From: Candidatus Anammoxibacter sp.
GTDB lineage: Bacteria; Planctomycetota; Brocadiia; Brocadiales; Anammoxibacteraceae
Length of the DNA: 64,000 nt
Reading direction: 5' to 3'
Assembly: GCA_021777105.1 (NCBI GenBank)
Contig: JAIQZQ010000070.1
Coordinates: 1-64,000 of the forward strand
Part shown: one piece after another, positions 28,040-36,384 of the stretch
Layout of the letters: every line of letters begins with the position of its first letter
Position numbering within the stretch: the first letter of the stretch is position 1
Program-made: the position numbers and the translations under genes
The notes under the pieces: model-generated
What the model was told of the DNA's origin: nothing
Database searches by the model: none
Seen by the model: the letters and a program-made list of their open reading frames with translations, nothing else

Positions 28040-28360
28040 ATGGCTATAAAAACATATTTAACGGCAATTGACCCAAAGAATGCTGGCAGTCTTAAGACTG
28101 ATGATAAAGAATTTTTAACTACTTTAGGCAAAGAAGAGGATAATGTCGCAATACAGATAAATGAATTGCTTGAATCTTTAACTGAAAAAGTGACCGAATC
28201 TATTACTTTGCCAAGTCAATTGACAATAGAAATATCAGGCGCAATCTCTTTAAAAGCTGAAGCTGGTATAAAATATCTATTTTTCAATGTTGGTGGAAGC
28301 GCTGAATCGTCAAATTCGATGAAGGTTACTTTAAATACAACGATAAATCCTAAAAGTTAG
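28040..28360 (+). CDS. Small protein partner of the CHAT peptidase (Trypco/Pepco-like)
   Basis: The 106-residue protein starts 16 bases after the CHAT stop, with AAAGAAAGGAAAA as ribosome-binding site. The C-terminal half is a glycine-rich beta region (LTIEISGAISLKAEAGIKYLF, then VGGSAESSNSMKVTLNTTI). It resembles the short constant partner domains described next to trypsin-like and CHAT peptidases in NTP-dependent conflict systems (the Trypco and Pepco groups). The assignment is by sequence feel, not by search. It may be the adaptor, inhibitor or first substrate of the peptidase. Confidence 0.6.
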   Translation: MAIKTYLTAIDPKNAGSLKTDDKEFLTTLGKEEDNVAIQINELLESLTEKVTESITLPSQLTIEISGAISLKAEAGIKYLFFNVGGSAESSNSMKVTLNTTINPKS

Positions 28361-28541
28361 TTTATAAAACTGCATTTTAAGAATCAAAACAGATTCAAAG
28401 TGGGTAAAAACCACATTCACATGAGGTAATCTCCGTTAGAAATCCATAGTGCCCTATTAAGGCAATAGGCTCACGATCATATATTGATAAATTAGGTTTT
28501 CAAAATAGCTTATAGCATATTTTACTCTTTGGAGAGTCCTT

Positions 28542-28668
28542 AGGGTCATACCTGGGCAGGTTGTCCGAGAATGTAAAATCTCGAATATTTTTTGTTGATA
28601 CTAAAGGGCTTATGACTTGAAAATTGGTCGAAATTGCTATTCTCGGACAGCCTGTCAAGGTACGACCC
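28542..28668. repeat. ~127-bp element with imperfect ~30-bp inverted ends
   Basis: Left end AGGGTCATACCTGGGCAGG... and right end (reverse strand) AGGGTCGTACCTTGACAGG... agree at most positions over ~31 bases, through a shared TGTCCGAGAAT. The element overlaps the 3' end of the nucleotidyltransferase gene and supplies its last ~40 codons, which look unrelated to the family. Confidence 0.6.
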
Positions 28669-29001
28669 TGAGACTTCTTTCTGATAGCATACATCGAATT
28701 GGATTCCCGACGCTTCATTGATAATATCTATCTGCACTGGAGAACGCCCCATTCTAAAAACATTTCCCTTTTCCTTAAAATTGGCAATATCAATTGGAGG
28801 AGCGCCGAATTCACGAAGGGCCGTAATAAGTCTATCAAGATTTGATTCATCAATCCCAATAAAGAAATCAATATCTTTTGTGGCTCTGGGATGCCCATAA
28901 ATACCAATGGCCCAGCCTCCAAGGAGTAGGTATTTAACTTTGTTTGAGTTTAGAAAATTCAAAAATTCTTTGAAGTCTTCCGGTAGTTGCTTCAGGGCCA
29001 T
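28546..29001 (-). CDS. Nucleotidyltransferase (DUF6036/MNT-like) with disrupted C terminus
   Basis: The 151-residue protein begins like the pol-beta nucleotidyltransferases found next to small partner proteins: YLLLGGWAIGIYGHPRATKDIDFFIG, with the GG and the D-x-D metal motif near residues 28-47. About 110 residues fit the family, up to IQFDVCYQKEV. The remaining ~40 residues (SENSNFDQF onward) are encoded by an inverted-repeat element and do not look like the expected ending. The gene is therefore probably truncated by insertion. Its 5' end overlaps the small gene 28934-29137, an arrangement seen in toxin-antitoxin-like pairs. Related proteins are putative AbiEii-type toxins, but function is unproven. 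Confidence 0.7.
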   Translation of the reverse strand: MALKQLPEDFKEFLNFLNSNKVKYLLLGGWAIGIYGHPRATKDIDFFIGIDESNLDRLITALREFGAPPIDIANFKEKGNVFRMGRSPVQIDIINEASGIQFDVCYQKEVSGSYLDRLSENSNFDQFSSHKPFSINKKYSRFYILGQPAQV

Positions 29002-29137
29002 AGAAACACTCTCTTAGATAGGTTATTGTTCTTAATTTTTCCTCAATTGAGGCCTTTTTCCAATATTCATCGTCTTGTTTATCTAATTCAGCGCTTTTTC
29101 CAAATTTGACAAAGCTTCTGTCCATTTGTTGGCTCAT
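28934..29137 (-). CDS. Small partner of the nucleotidyltransferase
   Basis: Sixty-seven residues from MSQQMDRSFVKFGK; an upstream in-frame start at 29158 is less likely. The core DDEYWKKASIEEKLRTITYLRE and the end TGRLQRIFEF are typical of a short protein often encoded directly before this type of nucleotidyltransferase. The genes overlap by 68 bases. A role as antitoxin or accessory is inferred from context. Confidence 0.65.
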   Translation of the reverse strand: MSQQMDRSFVKFGKSAELDKQDDEYWKKASIEEKLRTITYLRECFYGPEATTGRLQRIFEFSKLKQS

Positions 29138-29178
29138 ATTTTTTATCCTTAAAAGCATTAGGTTTTTAAAATTTAGTC

Positions 29179-29260
29179 AATGAATAAAAGGCTAAAGTTT
29201 TAACTCCGGCAGGCAGAGATTGTTGGAATTAATTTTTGGAAAACCTGATTCGTTTACCTA
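29179..29260. repeat. Dispersed repeat AATGAATAAAAGGCTAAAG, copy 2
   Basis: Shorter relative of 18293-18423: same start, same GTTGGAATT middle and same GAAAACCTGATTC-like end, with an internal deletion. Confidence 0.5.
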
Positions 29261-29510
29261 TATCTATAGACATGCGCGCTATCACCAATTCATATTGTAT
29301 ATTCTTTTTAATAAAGAAGAAGAATTATAACTCATTCAGAGTTTTGGTTCAAGCCTTCTGAAATGATGCTTTTTTGACATTAGTAATATTATGTATTGCG
29401 TAAAATGAACTCCCCCCCTATTGCATCTTAAAATGCTTTTTTTTGTTTTCAACATGCCGGCCATGAAGCTTCTCACAAATTCAACATCAATTCCTCGTAT
29501 TGTTTTCATA

Positions 29511-29691
29511 CTACCTAGGCCAAAGCATATGATACCATTATTTTTTACGCGATTTTTGTCCCCTCTGGGGATAATTCTCACTAAAGCAGACAAGCGGCTC
29601 AGTGTTCATTTATCACCCTCCACTAACCCCTCCCATCAATGGATGAGAAGTTGAAGGAAAATATTTAAATTAAATGTAGTAGCGTTATTAT
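29511..29691. repeat. Dispersed repeat CTACC...CATATGATACCATTAT, filled copy
   Basis: It aligns from CTACC through TATAGTAGC-like sequence with 58882-59004, but carries an extra 54 bases at 29558-29611 that are absent there. Confidence 0.75.
29558..29611. mobile_element. ~54-bp insertion element
   Basis: The segment reads GGGGATAATTCTCACTAAAG then CAGACAAGCGGCTCAGTGTTC. It interrupts a repeat that is continuous at 58882-59004, and it matches elements at 7137-7186 and 32036-32123. No terminal inverted repeats or clear target duplication are seen. Confidence 0.7.
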
Positions 29692-29883
29692 TGGCCACGG
29701 TAATAAGTATGGTTTACTAATTCGAAGATGAATCTCTTAAAATAACCATTCCCGCCCTAGAGTCCTGTAACAAGCTAAATTATAGACAACGAGCTTGCCA
29801 TTTTAAAGTAGCGCTTTAAAATGGCAAGCATTAAAATAATGATCCAGATGAATAATTAGAACAACAAAAAGGATATTATTATT

Positions 29884-30840
29884 TTGATTAGAAAATTAAC
29901 AATTTTAGTTTTTATTGTTCTATTTGTGTTTGGTTGCGCCGGCACAGGCCCTCTAATCTCTTTAGATGAACTAAAAAAATTAGAGGATGAGATTGAACTC
30001 GAAGCAACAAGATTATATATTGATGATTGGGTTAGGACATGGAAGGTCGGCTTTAATATTCTTAAAGATATGCCTGACGGCACAATCAAGAATAGTAGTG
30101 TGATAGGAGCGCTGGTAATTAAAAATTCAGAAGATATCTCAAAATATTATAACCTTGAGACGGAGGAAGGATATGTTGTAATTGGTGTGATTGATAATTT
30201 CATTGCAGGCTTATCGGGTATTAAATCAGGAGACCTTATAAACGAGATAGACGAAAAGAAGGTTAAGGATTTGGATCATGTAAAATTTGTGTCAGATAAA
30301 TATACAGAAATAGTTATTGAGAGGAATGGGGTTAAACAGATTTTTAAAATTATACCGGAAGCGAGGCCTTACGTTAAAATTCATGTAGAAGAATCAGGAG
30401 ATATTAATGCATATGCAAAACCAGGCAGAGTAGTATTTACAACGGGGATGGTCCATTTCGTAAAAAATGATGACGAATTGGCGGTTGTTATGGGACATGA
30501 ATTGGCCCACATTACATCAAACCATATATCAAAAAGTGTGGGCATTGGCGCATTGTGCGGGATTGCGGGATTAATCACCGGCCCATTTTCGCCTCTTACA
30601 TTCAAATCTTTATATGCGCCATATGGAAGGAACAATGAGCGAGAAGCTGATTATTTAGGGCTGCTTTACGCGCAAAAAGCCGGCTATGATATAGAAAAAG
30701 GGATAGAGCTTTGGAAACGATTTGCGTTAGATTTGCCTGAAACCAGGAAAAAAGGTTTTCTTCGTAGCCACCATCCAAGCCCTGAACGGATTTTACGGGC
30801 CAAAACTGTGTCGGAAATACTTAAATCAGGCAAAAACTAA
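29884..30840 (+). CDS. M48-family metallopeptidase with PDZ domain, lipoprotein
   Basis: The TTG start at 29884 follows AAAAAGGA by ten bases. The 318-residue protein opens with a lipoprotein signal (LVFIVLFVFGC, lipidated Cys near residue 18). A PDZ-like domain follows at about 95-160 (VVIGVIDNFIAGLSGIKSGD). The zinc motif HELAH is H205-H209, and the third ligand is Glu252 in the EREAD motif. The C terminus has the HHPSPERI signature common in periplasmic M48 peptidases such as BepA/LoiP relatives. It probably acts in outer-membrane protein quality control. Having the PDZ before the protease is a less common arrangement. It seems to be a single-gene unit. Confidence 0.88.
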   Translation: MIRKLTILVFIVLFVFGCAGTGPLISLDELKKLEDEIELEATRLYIDDWVRTWKVGFNILKDMPDGTIKNSSVIGALVIKNSEDISKYYNLETEEGYVVIGVIDNFIAGLSGIKSGDLINEIDEKKVKDLDHVKFVSDKYTEIVIERNGVKQIFKIIPEARPYVKIHVEESGDINAYAKPGRVVFTTGMVHFVKNDDELAVVMGHELAHITSNHISKSVGIGALCGIAGLITGPFSPLTFKSLYAPYGRNNEREADYLGLLYAQKAGYDIEKGIELWKRFALDLPETRKKGFLRSHHPSPERILRAKTVSEILKSGKN

Positions 30841-31063
30841 TCTAATGAGAACCCGCATGCAGCTGATTCATGTTTGTAACATAAACCGGGAGTTTCTCTT
30901 TTTGTAATCGCTTTTAAAGGCAAAACAAATTAGGTTAATACAACGACAGAAACATGCGGGATCAATTCCTAAATTGATCCCGCAATAGATTTATTACAAA
31001 AGGGGCATTTGGGGTCACCCATTAGAAACTCCCGTCAAAGCATTTTGTAAAAAGAGCAATTAT

Positions 31064-31837
31064 ATGAAAATAAACAACATATCTGATATCAGGAACCTTC
31101 TTATCATTGTTGCAATGGATGTGGAGGAAGAGGCTCTTTTGAAAAATGCGCAATATAGTGAAAAGAGTTATGGGCGCCGTTTTAAGGTCAAAACAAAACA
31201 ATTTGAAGCAAACCAATGCACGGTTAGTGTGACAAACTCCGGTGTTGGTTCCGTGAATGCGGCATTAGTTTTAATCCATTTATTTGAGCATATATCTTTT
31301 GACGCTGTTCTGGCTTTGGGTGTGGGCGGGGCGCTTTGCCCTGATTTGGATATTGGCGATACTGTAATTGCGGATAAGATCATCCAGCACGATTCAATAG
31401 CAAGCGCTGAATCAGGAAACAAGCTGATTGCGGCCGGCGAACTTACACTTTCAGCTCCGGCTAATAAACAAGTAGATCCTGTCATTTATTGTGATCCATT
31501 TCTTGTCAATTGGTTGCAAGAATCGTTTAAGAAAGGCGGCAATAGTGGCTGCGTTAAAACCGGAACAATTCTTTCAGGGAGCGAGTTTGTAGCAAATCCG
31601 CGGAGAAAAAAAGAGCTGGCCGCTACTTTTGAGAATGCATTCCTTGTTGAAATGGAGGCTGCGGGCATTGCGCAGATGGCTCATAAATTAAAAATTCCTT
31701 TTGCAGTGGCAAAAACCGTATCCGACCGCGCAATACCTGATGCTTCTATCTCAAAGGATTATAAAGCATTTTTAACATCAGCAACAAATCACAGCTCTCT
31801 GATTTTGAATTCATTATTGCATGATATGGACAACTAA
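31064..31837 (+). CDS. MTA/SAH nucleosidase-like protein (PNP/UDP phosphorylase family)
   Basis: The 257-residue protein has the fold's hallmarks: NSGVGSVNAALVL near 59-71, LGVGGALCPDLDIGDTVIAD near 84-103, then LSGSEFVANPRRK, the substrate-binding VEMEAAGIAQMA near 193-204 and the catalytic-loop-like VSDRAIPD. Those residues fit nucleosidases that hydrolyse 5'-methylthioadenosine and S-adenosylhomocysteine, but other nucleosidases of the same fold (for instance futalosine hydrolase) remain possible. It is alone on its transcript. Homologous domains also serve as effectors in conflict systems, and the CHAT module lies about 3 kb upstream, so the location deserves note. Confidence 0.78.
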   Translation: MKINNISDIRNLLIIVAMDVEEEALLKNAQYSEKSYGRRFKVKTKQFEANQCTVSVTNSGVGSVNAALVLIHLFEHISFDAVLALGVGGALCPDLDIGDTVIADKIIQHDSIASAESGNKLIAAGELTLSAPANKQVDPVIYCDPFLVNWLQESFKKGGNSGCVKTGTILSGSEFVANPRRKKELAATFENAFLVEMEAAGIAQMAHKLKIPFAVAKTVSDRAIPDASISKDYKAFLTSATNHSSLILNSLLHDMDN

Positions 31838-31974
31838 GGGCCGACGTAAAAATAAAGAAGCGGAAACTGAAAAACGAATAGAATTTTTGAAGATTTATCA
31901 TCCATAGGGGCCAATTTACTTTCACTTTTATTATTGACCTAGAGGGAAAATCAAGTGATAATAATCTGTTTAGC

Positions 31975-32285
31975 CGTAACTATTCATTGTGTTTACTAAT
32001 ACAAAAATAATAATACATGAGATCTCCCTCTTTGGCCCCTAGGGGATAATTCTCACTAAGCCAGCCAAAGCTGACAAGTGTTCATTTATCTCTAGAGCAG
32101 ACAAGCTGCTCAGTGTTCATTTAGCAAAGAGGGAGTAAGGGAGATTCGAATAAAGAATATCCCGCTATTTAAAAGCTAAAAAATGAAAGTTAATCTATTC
32201 AAATCCCCCCGCCCCCTTTTCTAAAGGGGATGGATGATTGTATGAGATTGTTGCAAAATATTAGAAAATACACTGAATAGTTACG
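31975..32285. repeat. Element with CGTAACTATTCA/TGAATAGTTACG ends, copy b
   Basis: The outer 12-mers are perfect inverted repeats. The interior (CCCTCTTTGG...CAAAG, GGGAGATTCGAATAAAG, TTCAAATCCCCC, TTTTCTAAAGGGG) matches 56397-56571, except for an 88-base insertion. Confidence 0.7.
32036..32123. mobile_element. Nested double copy of the ~54-bp element
   Basis: It starts CCCCTAGGGGATAATTCTCAC and holds two units, the second partial (AGAGCAGACAAGCTGCTCAG), each ending GTTCATTTA or similar. The flanks CCCTCTTTGG and CAAAG are continuous at 56403-56415, which lacks it. Confidence 0.7.
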
Positions 32286-32366
32286 CTTAGCTCGGGTAAA
32301 AAAGATCGGGGCTTGTCGACACTTTTGGCTCACTTTTCCGGTTTGTCAGGATTAGGAATAAAAATT

Positions 32367-32780
32367 ATGATTAAACTCTATATCAAAAACAAAAACTTTA
32401 TTTTTCTGATAGCTTTTATTGCAATAATTGCAAGCGTTAACATAGGATGCGATGAAACATCAAAGGTAAAAAAAACGCGCCCTACCGAACCAAGGACTAC
32501 AAACGTAAGTGGAAGGACGTTTATAGGCGATCCCTCCACGGCTGAATTCGTAAAAGGTTGCGAAGGGTGTTCTAATCCCGGAGAATTTTCTTTTATAAAG
32601 GGCAACAGTGTATGTTATGCTTTTCCAGGGAGCGATATAGAGGATTGCGATCAATACACACAGGAAGGGCTTTTAATAACGTTTAAAAGAGAGGGAGCGA
32701 AGTTTACGGTATCAGAGGATGGGTGGGCAATACGAGATGAATATGGAACTATATATCGTGATAAAGAATATGGGTGGTAG
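32367..32780 (+). CDS. Small lipoprotein of unknown function
   Basis: The start at ATG 32367 gives 137 residues, opening MIKLYIKNKNFIFLIAFIA, a signal sequence ending at IGC with a likely lipidated Cys. The mature part has paired Cys (EGCSNP... near CEGC; DIEDC) and ends in YGTIYRDKEYGW. I do not recognise the family. A longer reading from 32313 would put extra residues before the signal and is unlikely. Confidence 0.6.
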   Translation: MIKLYIKNKNFIFLIAFIAIIASVNIGCDETSKVKKTRPTEPRTTNVSGRTFIGDPSTAEFVKGCEGCSNPGEFSFIKGNSVCYAFPGSDIEDCDQYTQEGLLITFKREGAKFTVSEDGWAIRDEYGTIYRDKEYGW

Positions 32781-33300
32781 TTATAATGCAAGGGCCAAGA
32801 CCGTGGCTTCTCTATCAGTTACAAATTTAGGTATGTTTTGTGTATAGAGCTCCCGCATAAACTTTAATTTATAGAATCAAAAACAATTTTAGCCACAAAG
32901 ACGCAAAGGCACGAAGAAAAGCAAAAACTTTGTTATTATTTAAAAATTTTGAAATTTGTAAAATGAAAATGCAATGTGAATGTTTGACCGCTTTGACACA
33001 GGTAAATCCTTATTTTTGTAAAAACAACCCGCCATTTTACAAAATACTATTCTTATTTTTAGAATTAACGTCTTATTTTATAACAACTTATGTAGTTTAT
33101 GCGTCAGCTCTATAGTCAAGCGGATGAGGTTTTCGAATTTTTATTAATACGATGTATATGTATGCTGGATAGCATGGACAAACTCGTTTGTCCATGCCAC
33201 CCGAGTAAAAGCTCTGAGAAATTAAAAATGTTCGAGACCTGACTTCTTTGACTATATATACCCAGCTAATGGTTCGAAAAGAAGTTATTCACAACAAAAA
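32781..33300. other. Intergenic region without recognised features
   Basis: It is AT-rich. A short frame at 32930-33115 lacks a ribosome-binding site and protein-like composition. Nothing further is identifiable. Confidence 0.5.
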
Positions 33301-35607
33301 TTATTCCTGTCTGAGCATAGCCGACATCTCGTTGTCTATAGTATAAAATTTAATAAATCCGTCAATGCTGTTGAACCTAAACTTAAACTTGAAAACAGCC
33401 ACGCCATTAGCATCTGTTATGACTGCGTTTGGAGCGACTACCGTGCCATTGGTTGCCGACGCATTTACTATAACACCCGCCATAGGCAAACCGTCCGCGC
33501 CGGTCAATGTGACGACAGCTTCCTGCCTTTTTAATGATTTGGATGCTGCGGCGGGCGAGACATCCATCCGCGCATTTTGCGCAACCGGCTCTTCATCTTC
33601 ATCATCAATCGGCTCTTCATCCCCTTCAACAACAGGCTCCTCTTCATCAACAACAGGCTCCTCGTCTTCGGCAAACGGCGCGTCGTCCTGCAATACTACA
33701 ATATCGCCGGACATCATGCCGGTGACATATATTCTGTTATTAGACGTATTAACATCAATCGCCACTGGGTGATCGTTAACATCAACCGTATTAATAACGG
33801 CGTCGTCTGAACCGTCGATCACGCTAACCGTGTCATCCTGGCTATTTGCCACATATATTCTGTTTGTCAATGGATTTATCCCTATTCCAATAGGAGTGTC
33901 GCCCACTTCGATAGTTCCAAGCAACGCTTCTATATTGCCGTCTATCACGGTTACGTTGCCGGCAAGTTCATTAACCGTGTATATCTTGTTTGTTCTTGGA
34001 TTTAACGCTATTGCAAAAGGAGATTCATTAACGCTGATTGTCGCGACAACCTGGTTGTCAGAGCCGTTTATAACACTAACATCATTGCCGGCGGTGTTAG
34101 ACACATATATCATATTTGCATCGCTGTTTATTGCAACCCCATCAGGTCTGCTTCCCACGTTAATTGTCTCTTTTATCTCGTTTGTGGCCCCATCTATCAC
34201 ACTAACATTGTCATCGCCGTTGTTAGCGACATATATTAGATTAGTTATAGGGTTAACGTCAACTCCTTCCGGGAAATTACCCACGGTTATAGTTTTAATA
34301 ACCGTGTCGGAAGCCCCGTCAATCACCGTAACATTATCGCTCTCGCTATTAGTCGCATAAATCCTGTTAGAATCCTCATTAATACCTATGCCCTGCGTCC
34401 CTATCCCATCGTTGACGGTCGCTACCGTTTCATTTGTCACAGCGTTAATTACGTTTACATTATCTATAAGCACATCCGCGACATAAATTTTATCCGTTGT
34501 CTCGTTTACGCCGATTCCCACAGGAAAGTGACCAAAGCTGATAGTGGCGGTCACCTCATCGGAACTGCCGTCTATTACGCTTATATCGTTATCATCCAGA
34601 TTAATTACGTACACAGTGTTTGTTACGGGATTTACATCCACGCCGTCAGGGGTATCGCCAACACTGATTGTAGCTATCGCCCTATCGGTATCTCCATCAA
34701 TTACAGTAACGCTATTTTCCGCAACATTGGCGACATATATCTTGTTGGTTGATTGATTCACAGCTAAGTCAAACGGCGCTATTCCAACCGAAACGGAACT
34801 TATCACTTCATCCGTAGAACCGTCAATTACGCTTACATTGTTGCTTCTGCTGTTGACAACGTATATCTTATTATTCACAGAAGACACAGCAATTGCTTCC
34901 GGGTTGTTGCCGGCAATCACTGAGCCGATAATTTCATTAGTGGCTCCATCTATTATTGAAAGCGCATCGCTTGAAGCATAAGAGATATAAATCTTGTTGG
35001 TGACGGTGTTTACGCCAATGCCGATCGGTAAATCCTTGACAACAATTTCATCTATTATTTCATCTGTCGCGCCGTCAATAACAGATAAAATATCATTATT
35101 TGAATTGACAACATAAATTTTATTGGCGACATCATTTATCCCTATCGCCAACGGAGATCCGAGCCCTTCATTAATTGTTTTTACGACCTTATCCGTTGAT
35201 CCGTCTATAACGGTTATGGTGTGGCTTAAATTGCCGGCAACGTATATTTTGTTTGTGGTCGAGTTGGCCTCCAGCGCAACCGGAATATCATCAACATCAA
35301 TATGATTGATCACCTTGTTGGTCGAACCGTCAAACACGGTTATATCGCCGCTATCTTTGTTTGCAATATATATTTTTTCCGTGGAGTCATTTACACTCAA
35401 TGCCACGGGCCCTATGGGGTTGCCGGACTCATGGCCTAACCTTATGGTATCTATTACGGTTTGGGCAAATAATAAGTTGTTAAAAGATGCGCATAGCAGA
35501 AACATCAACGCAAAAATAGCGAGTTTCAAATAACCGAGCTTATATTTAGCCTCTAACATATTTAACTCATTTAATTTCAACTTCAGCGCACTGCAACTTT
35601 TAATCAT
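33301..35607 (-). CDS. Secreted YVTN-repeat beta-propeller with Ig-like C terminus
   Basis: The ATG at 35607 follows GGGAG by five or six bases. A 27-residue basic leader precedes the hydrophobic stretch KLAIFALMFLLCASF and likely cleavage after LLFAQ. Then come 14 repeats of ~42 residues, each with a strand of the form TNKIYVAN, a V(S/T)VIDG turn and a closing VG..P.G(I/V)(A/G)VN. Fourteen repeats suit two seven-bladed propellers. An acidic linker rich in DEEPV (about 640-670) leads to a bacterial Ig-like (Big-1) domain with LTGADGLPMAGVIVNASAT. The whole is a cell-surface or envelope protein, probably adhesive or structural. Proteins of this type occur in methanogens and environmental bacteria. 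It has no operon partner. Confidence 0.88.
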   Translation of the reverse strand: MIKSCSALKLKLNELNMLEAKYKLGYLKLAIFALMFLLCASFNNLLFAQTVIDTIRLGHESGNPIGPVALSVNDSTEKIYIANKDSGDITVFDGSTNKVINHIDVDDIPVALEANSTTNKIYVAGNLSHTITVIDGSTDKVVKTINEGLGSPLAIGINDVANKIYVVNSNNDILSVIDGATDEIIDEIVVKDLPIGIGVNTVTNKIYISYASSDALSIIDGATNEIIGSVIAGNNPEAIAVSSVNNKIYVVNSRSNNVSVIDGSTDEVISSVSVGIAPFDLAVNQSTNKIYVANVAENSVTVIDGDTDRAIATISVGDTPDGVDVNPVTNTVYVINLDDNDISVIDGSSDEVTATISFGHFPVGIGVNETTDKIYVADVLIDNVNVINAVTNETVATVNDGIGTQGIGINEDSNRIYATNSESDNVTVIDGASDTVIKTITVGNFPEGVDVNPITNLIYVANNGDDNVSVIDGATNEIKETINVGSRPDGVAINSDANMIYVSNTAGNDVSVINGSDNQVVATISVNESPFAIALNPRTNKIYTVNELAGNVTVIDGNIEALLGTIEVGDTPIGIGINPLTNRIYVANSQDDTVSVIDGSDDAVINTVDVNDHPVAIDVNTSNNRIYVTGMMSGDIVVLQDDAPFAEDEEPVVDEEEPVVEGDEEPIDDEDEEPVAQNARMDVSPAAASKSLKRQEAVVTLTGADGLPMAGVIVNASATNGTVVAPNAVITDANGVAVFKFKFRFNSIDGFIKFYTIDNEMSAMLRQE

Positions 35608-35958
35608 GATATCTCCCTAATAAAATAATAAATTAACAGATTGTTTATATCGTCATGCGTTGCTTTTTCAATGAAAAACAGGCATGGCAACTTAAATTAG
35701 CTCAAATAAACTTGATAATTCCCCGGAATTATATCAAAGCTTTAACAAAATGTCTATAGACATAAGGATTCGCGTTTATTTAAAGTCTGTTTTTTTATAA
35801 AAAGTAAAAAGAGGGGAGGGGGTATTTAATATCGTTTAATTTAAGTTTATAGATTTACGGTTAACAAACTTTTTTGCATTGACACGATATTTTCTATCTG
35901 TTAATTTAAGAGTACTTTCGAAAATAACTTTTTAAATATAACTTCACGCTATCCTTCA
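35608..35958. other. Divergent spacer between the YVTN gene and the metal operon
   Basis: 351 AT-rich bases. It holds the ribosome-binding site of the YVTN gene and a candidate promoter for the metal operon (35879-35907). No gene is seen. Confidence 0.5.
35879..35907 (+). promoter_or_regulatory. Candidate sigma-70 promoter of the metal operon
   Basis: TTGACA, a 17-base spacer, and TAATTT as a weak -10. The site ends 51 bases before the first gene. The -35 is perfect and the -10 poor, a pattern suited to an activator or regulated metal promoter. Confidence 0.4.
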
Positions 35959-36384
35959 ATGCTTAACAGAGTAATTAACAGAAAATTTACGTTTTTATTA
36001 ATACTATCCGTATTTTGTTTTTCGAGTGGAACATTAGGCGGGTATTTACTGCATGGACATGAGATCCATATAGTAAACAATCACACTCACTTTCATCATA
36101 TCAACGGCCACAACGGCCTTGATGATGACCATAATGAAGAGCATGGCTTAGGCGGGAGCGATCATCACGACGCGGGAAATATTATGTATCATGATTTCCT
36201 GCCGACAAATCATACTCGCATTATCAAGCCGTACTCCGAGAACGGCAAGCAACTACACACCTCTTTTGCGCGCGCAGATTGCCAAAGTCTTCTTTGCGCA
36301 ACCGCAAGGAGCGCTTATTCCTCAAATATAAATCAATTTCCATCCACAAATTTGTATCTACTCAACTCGTCCGTCCTTATTTAA
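35959..36384 (+). CDS. His-rich exported protein at the head of the metal operon
   Basis: The 141-residue protein has a signal-type N terminus (FLLILSVFCFSSGTLGGYLL) followed by a region unusually rich in His, Asp and Glu: HGHEIHIVNNHTHFHH, then DDDHNEEHG and SDHHDAG. Periplasmic or membrane His-rich metal-binding proteins (CzcI-like in position) commonly precede CzcCBA operons, and this one fits that role by composition and location. It may buffer, sense or deliver metal. The family is not otherwise recognisable, so a dedicated domain name is not given. The ribosome-binding site is weak. It is separated from the CzcC-like gene by 320 bases. Confidence 0.65.
   Translation: MLNRVINRKFTFLLILSVFCFSSGTLGGYLLHGHEIHIVNNHTHFHHINGHNGLDDDHNEEHGLGGSDHHDAGNIMYHDFLPTNHTRIIKPYSENGKQLHTSFARADCQSLLCATARSAYSSNINQFPSTNLYLLNSSVLI

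Larger units (their letters stand above)
29159..29883. other. Intergenic repeats before the M48 gene
   Basis: This 725-base stretch holds a partial dispersed repeat (29179-29260), a 181-bp repeat related to 58882-59004, and within it a 54-bp insertion (29558-29611). I see no gene in it. The M48 gene's ribosome-binding site AAAAAGGA is at 29866-29873. Confidence 0.55.
31838..32366. other. Repeat-filled intergenic region
   Basis: Most of this spacer is a 311-bp repeat unit (31975-32285) with perfect 12-bp ends, carrying a nested 88-bp double insertion. No gene is supported in it. Confidence 0.6.

Noticed and set aside
32930..33115. 61-residue plus-strand frame
   Set aside because: No ribosome-binding site, low-complexity AT-rich composition and no recognised motif.
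33365..35533. Several plus-strand frames opposite the YVTN gene
   Set aside because: They are antisense readings of the repeated propeller units. Serine/threonine/proline-rich peptides recur with the 42-codon period.
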